From an uncultured Alphaproteobacteria bacterium (GTDB taxonomy: Bacteria > Pseudomonadota > Alphaproteobacteria > Puniceispirillales > Puniceispirillaceae), in NCBI GenBank assembly GCA_913042065.1, contig CAJWKB010000010.1:1-25703 (forward strand): a DNA stretch of 25,703 nt, in the 5' to 3' direction. Positions 25,700-25,703 of the stretch are shown here, piece by piece. A program made the position numbers and the translations under genes. How positions within the stretch are numbered: the stretch's first letter is position 1; the number at the start of each line of letters is the position of its first letter. The notes below the pieces were generated by a model. That model ran no database searches. It saw nothing but the letters and a program-made list of their open reading frames with translations, and had not been told where the DNA came from.

Positions 25700-25703
25700 A
25701 TGG
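25700..25703 (+). CDS. Start of a further gene, cut by window edge
   Basis: An ATG at 25700 is preceded by a strong Shine-Dalgarno AAGGAG at 25688-25693 with 6 nt spacing, and by a 121-bp leader after trmJ with no other gene. Only four bases are visible, so the product cannot be known. Confidence 0.5.

Overview
This is ordinary core-chromosome DNA from a Gram-negative bacterium, most likely an alphaproteobacterium. The support is an outer-membrane LPS translocon gene (lptD), a class II DAHP synthase, a second-type glutamyl-tRNA synthetase with a HVGN signature, a TrmJ methyltransferase with the alphaproteobacterial 'RPQMAENIGA' opening, and a short nicotinate phosphoribosyltransferase paired with a glutaminase-fused NadE. 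Gene style and moderate GC would suit a marine, SAR116-like lineage, but that is a guess. No rRNA, tRNA, CRISPR array, intact insertion sequence or phage gene was seen.

Layout, left to right. (1) 1-4.8 kb, envelope: the tail of a LysE-family exporter converges on lptD. Next comes a GT4 glycosyltransferase on the minus strand, then a divergent GT9 (heptosyltransferase-like) enzyme with a good promoter. Together they look like LPS or surface-glycan synthesis and export. (2) 4.8-8.0 kb, minus strand: a DUF924 protein sits directly behind a D-2-hydroxyacid (probably D-2-hydroxyglutarate) dehydrogenase as a two-gene operon; a Sua5-type threonylcarbamoyl-AMP synthase follows. (3) 8.1-9.5 kb, DNA repair: a YedK/HMCES abasic-site protein and an AlkA-like glycosylase converge, 7 bp apart. 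(4) 9.5-11.7 kb: a gene-free stretch, an EamA/DMT permease and an unrecognised 173-residue protein. (5) 11.7-13.6 kb, minus strand: acetoacetyl-CoA synthetase. (6) 13.65-14.65 kb: a 1-kb gene-free stretch with a candidate operator near aacS and ORF scraps. (7) 14.65-25.6 kb: a long plus-strand run of gor, class II DAHP synthase, nicotinate phosphoribosyltransferase, nadE, gltX, cysS, cimA and trmJ. Within it nadE-gltX-cysS are joined by 4-nt ATGA overlaps, and cimA and trmJ are almost contiguous. The window ends on the start codon of a further gene.

How genes work together: nicotinate phosphoribosyltransferase and NadE are the two ends of the Preiss-Handler route to NAD. GltX and CysS charge tRNAs. 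Sua5 and TrmJ modify tRNA anticodon loops. CimA starts the threonine-independent isoleucine route, and DAHP synthase starts aromatic amino-acid synthesis.

I did not find a convincing undescribed multi-gene system. The most checkable oddities are two apparent active-site substitutions (the YedK-like protein and the GT9 enzyme), the unrecognised 173-residue protein, and the two gene-free stretches. All motif calls were made by eye; no database search was run.
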